Shown: positions 63,614-64,000 of the stretch, piece by piece | Layout: each line of letters begins with the position of its first letter | How positions within the stretch are numbered: position 1 is the stretch's first letter | Assembly: GCF_030433675.1 (NCBI RefSeq) | Contig: NZ_JAROCB010000003.1 | Coordinates: 310,001 to 374,000, forward strand | Length of the DNA stretch: 64,000 nt | Direction of reading: 5' to 3' | Source: Leifsonia virtsii | Lineage (GTDB): Bacteria > Actinomycetota > Actinomycetes > Actinomycetales > Microbacteriaceae | The notes under the pieces: generated by a model | The model's input: only the letters and a program-made list of their open reading frames with translations | Told to the model about the DNA's origin: nothing | The model's database searches: none | Made by a program: the position numbers and the translations under genes

Positions 63614-64000
63614 ATGACTCAGCCCGTCGACTCGCGCGCCGGCTACTGCTACCGGCACCCGGACCGCGAGAGCTACGTGCTCTGCCAGCGGTGCGGACGC
63701 ACCATCTGCGGGGAGTGCCAGACGCCCGCCGCGGTCGGCGTGATCTGCCCGGAGTGCATGGCGCAGCAGCGCGCGACCCATCCGCGGACCAAGCCCGCGT
63801 GGCTGACGCGCATGACCGGTGGCGGCGCACCCGTGGTGACCTACGTGATCATCGCGATCTGCGTCGCCGTCTTCATCGTGCAGACCATCGGCGACCTCCT
63901 CGGCCTTCAGGTGACGAACGCCCTGCGGTACGCGGGTGCTTACTCCTACCCTTCGGCGGTCACAGGGCTGTCCTTCGAGCCCTGGCGGATGTTCACCAGC
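63614..64000 (+). CDS. Rhomboid family protease with N-terminal zinc finger (3' end outside window)
   Basis: The first 129 codons of a longer gene. Residues 1-50 form a small zinc finger with CYRHPDRESYVLCQRCGRTICGEC and VICPECM, like a B-box. A membrane helix follows at about 73-95 (VVTYVIIAICVAVFIVQTI), as in actinobacterial rhomboids. The catalytic Ser and His lie beyond the window. It starts 23 bases after the cyclophilin stop. Named as a rhomboid from the N-terminus alone and from frequent pairing with ppi genes. Confidence 0.75.
   Translation, partial: MTQPVDSRAGYCYRHPDRESYVLCQRCGRTICGECQTPAAVGVICPECMAQQRATHPRTKPAWLTRMTGGGAPVVTYVIIAICVAVFIVQTIGDLLGLQVTNALRYAGAYSYPSAVTGLSFEPWRMFTS

Overview
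The window is a 64-kb piece of a high-GC actinobacterial chromosome centred on the replication origin. The order rpmH / dnaA / dnaN / gnd / recF / dciA / gyrB / gyrA / DUF3566 / tRNA-Ile / tRNA-Ala, with yidC, jag, rsmG, parA and parB on the other side, is the standard actinobacterial origin. GC-rich third codon positions, many GTG starts, single-copy Cys-free S14/S18/L33 proteins and a CopD-CtaG fusion point to Micrococcales, most likely a Leifsonia-like member of Microbacteriaceae. The genus is inferred; it was not searched.

Layout. 1-7.3 kb: a lipoprotein with a beta-lactamase fold but no catalytic residues, small membrane proteins, an FHA protein, a PIF1-like helicase and a copper/cytochrome-oxidase assembly fusion. 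7.3-12.8 kb: HU, the rpmB-rpmG-rpsN operon, an NYN-domain gene and a zinc uptake operon znuA-znuC-znuB-zur with a clear Zur box. 12.8-17.9 kb: a 2-oxoacid dehydrogenase operon (E1 alpha, E1 beta, E2) and an HisC-type aminotransferase. 18-27.5 kb: purB among membrane and hypothetical genes, an ECF sigma/anti-sigma pair facing a secreted crystallin-like protein, and a TetR-oxidoreductase pair sharing a palindromic operator. 27.6-31.1 kb: dnaB and the rpsF-ssb-rpsR-rplI operon. 31.4-40.6 kb: cca, DUF6049, murJ, trxB, trxA, an aminotransferase and a D-Ala-D-Ala-ligase-like enzyme.

40.7-48.4 kb holds the segregation and membrane-insertion block: parB, parA, a 2.75-kb region without genes, rsmG, jag, yidC, yidD, rnpA, rpmH. 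The gene-free region is the most unusual part of the window. Between parA and jag there are seven exact copies of the ParB-binding palindrome GTTTCACGTGAAAC plus at least six close variants. Many lie in two tandem arrays, one with an exact 106-bp period and one with a 30-31-bp period. This looks like an amplified, plasmid-centromere-like chromosomal parS locus 5-8 kb from oriC.

48.4-59.7 kb: oriC, with consensus DnaA boxes in the dnaA-dnaN gap, then the replication and gyrase genes and two tRNAs. 59.7-64 kb: an Lrp regulator, rhodanese, Fpg/Nei glycosylase, NUDIX hydrolase, PspC protein, cyclophilin and the start of a rhomboid protease. Several genes appear to be leaderless, with a TANNNT hexamer ending 6-7 bases before the start codon. 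No insertion sequence, prophage or CRISPR array was seen.
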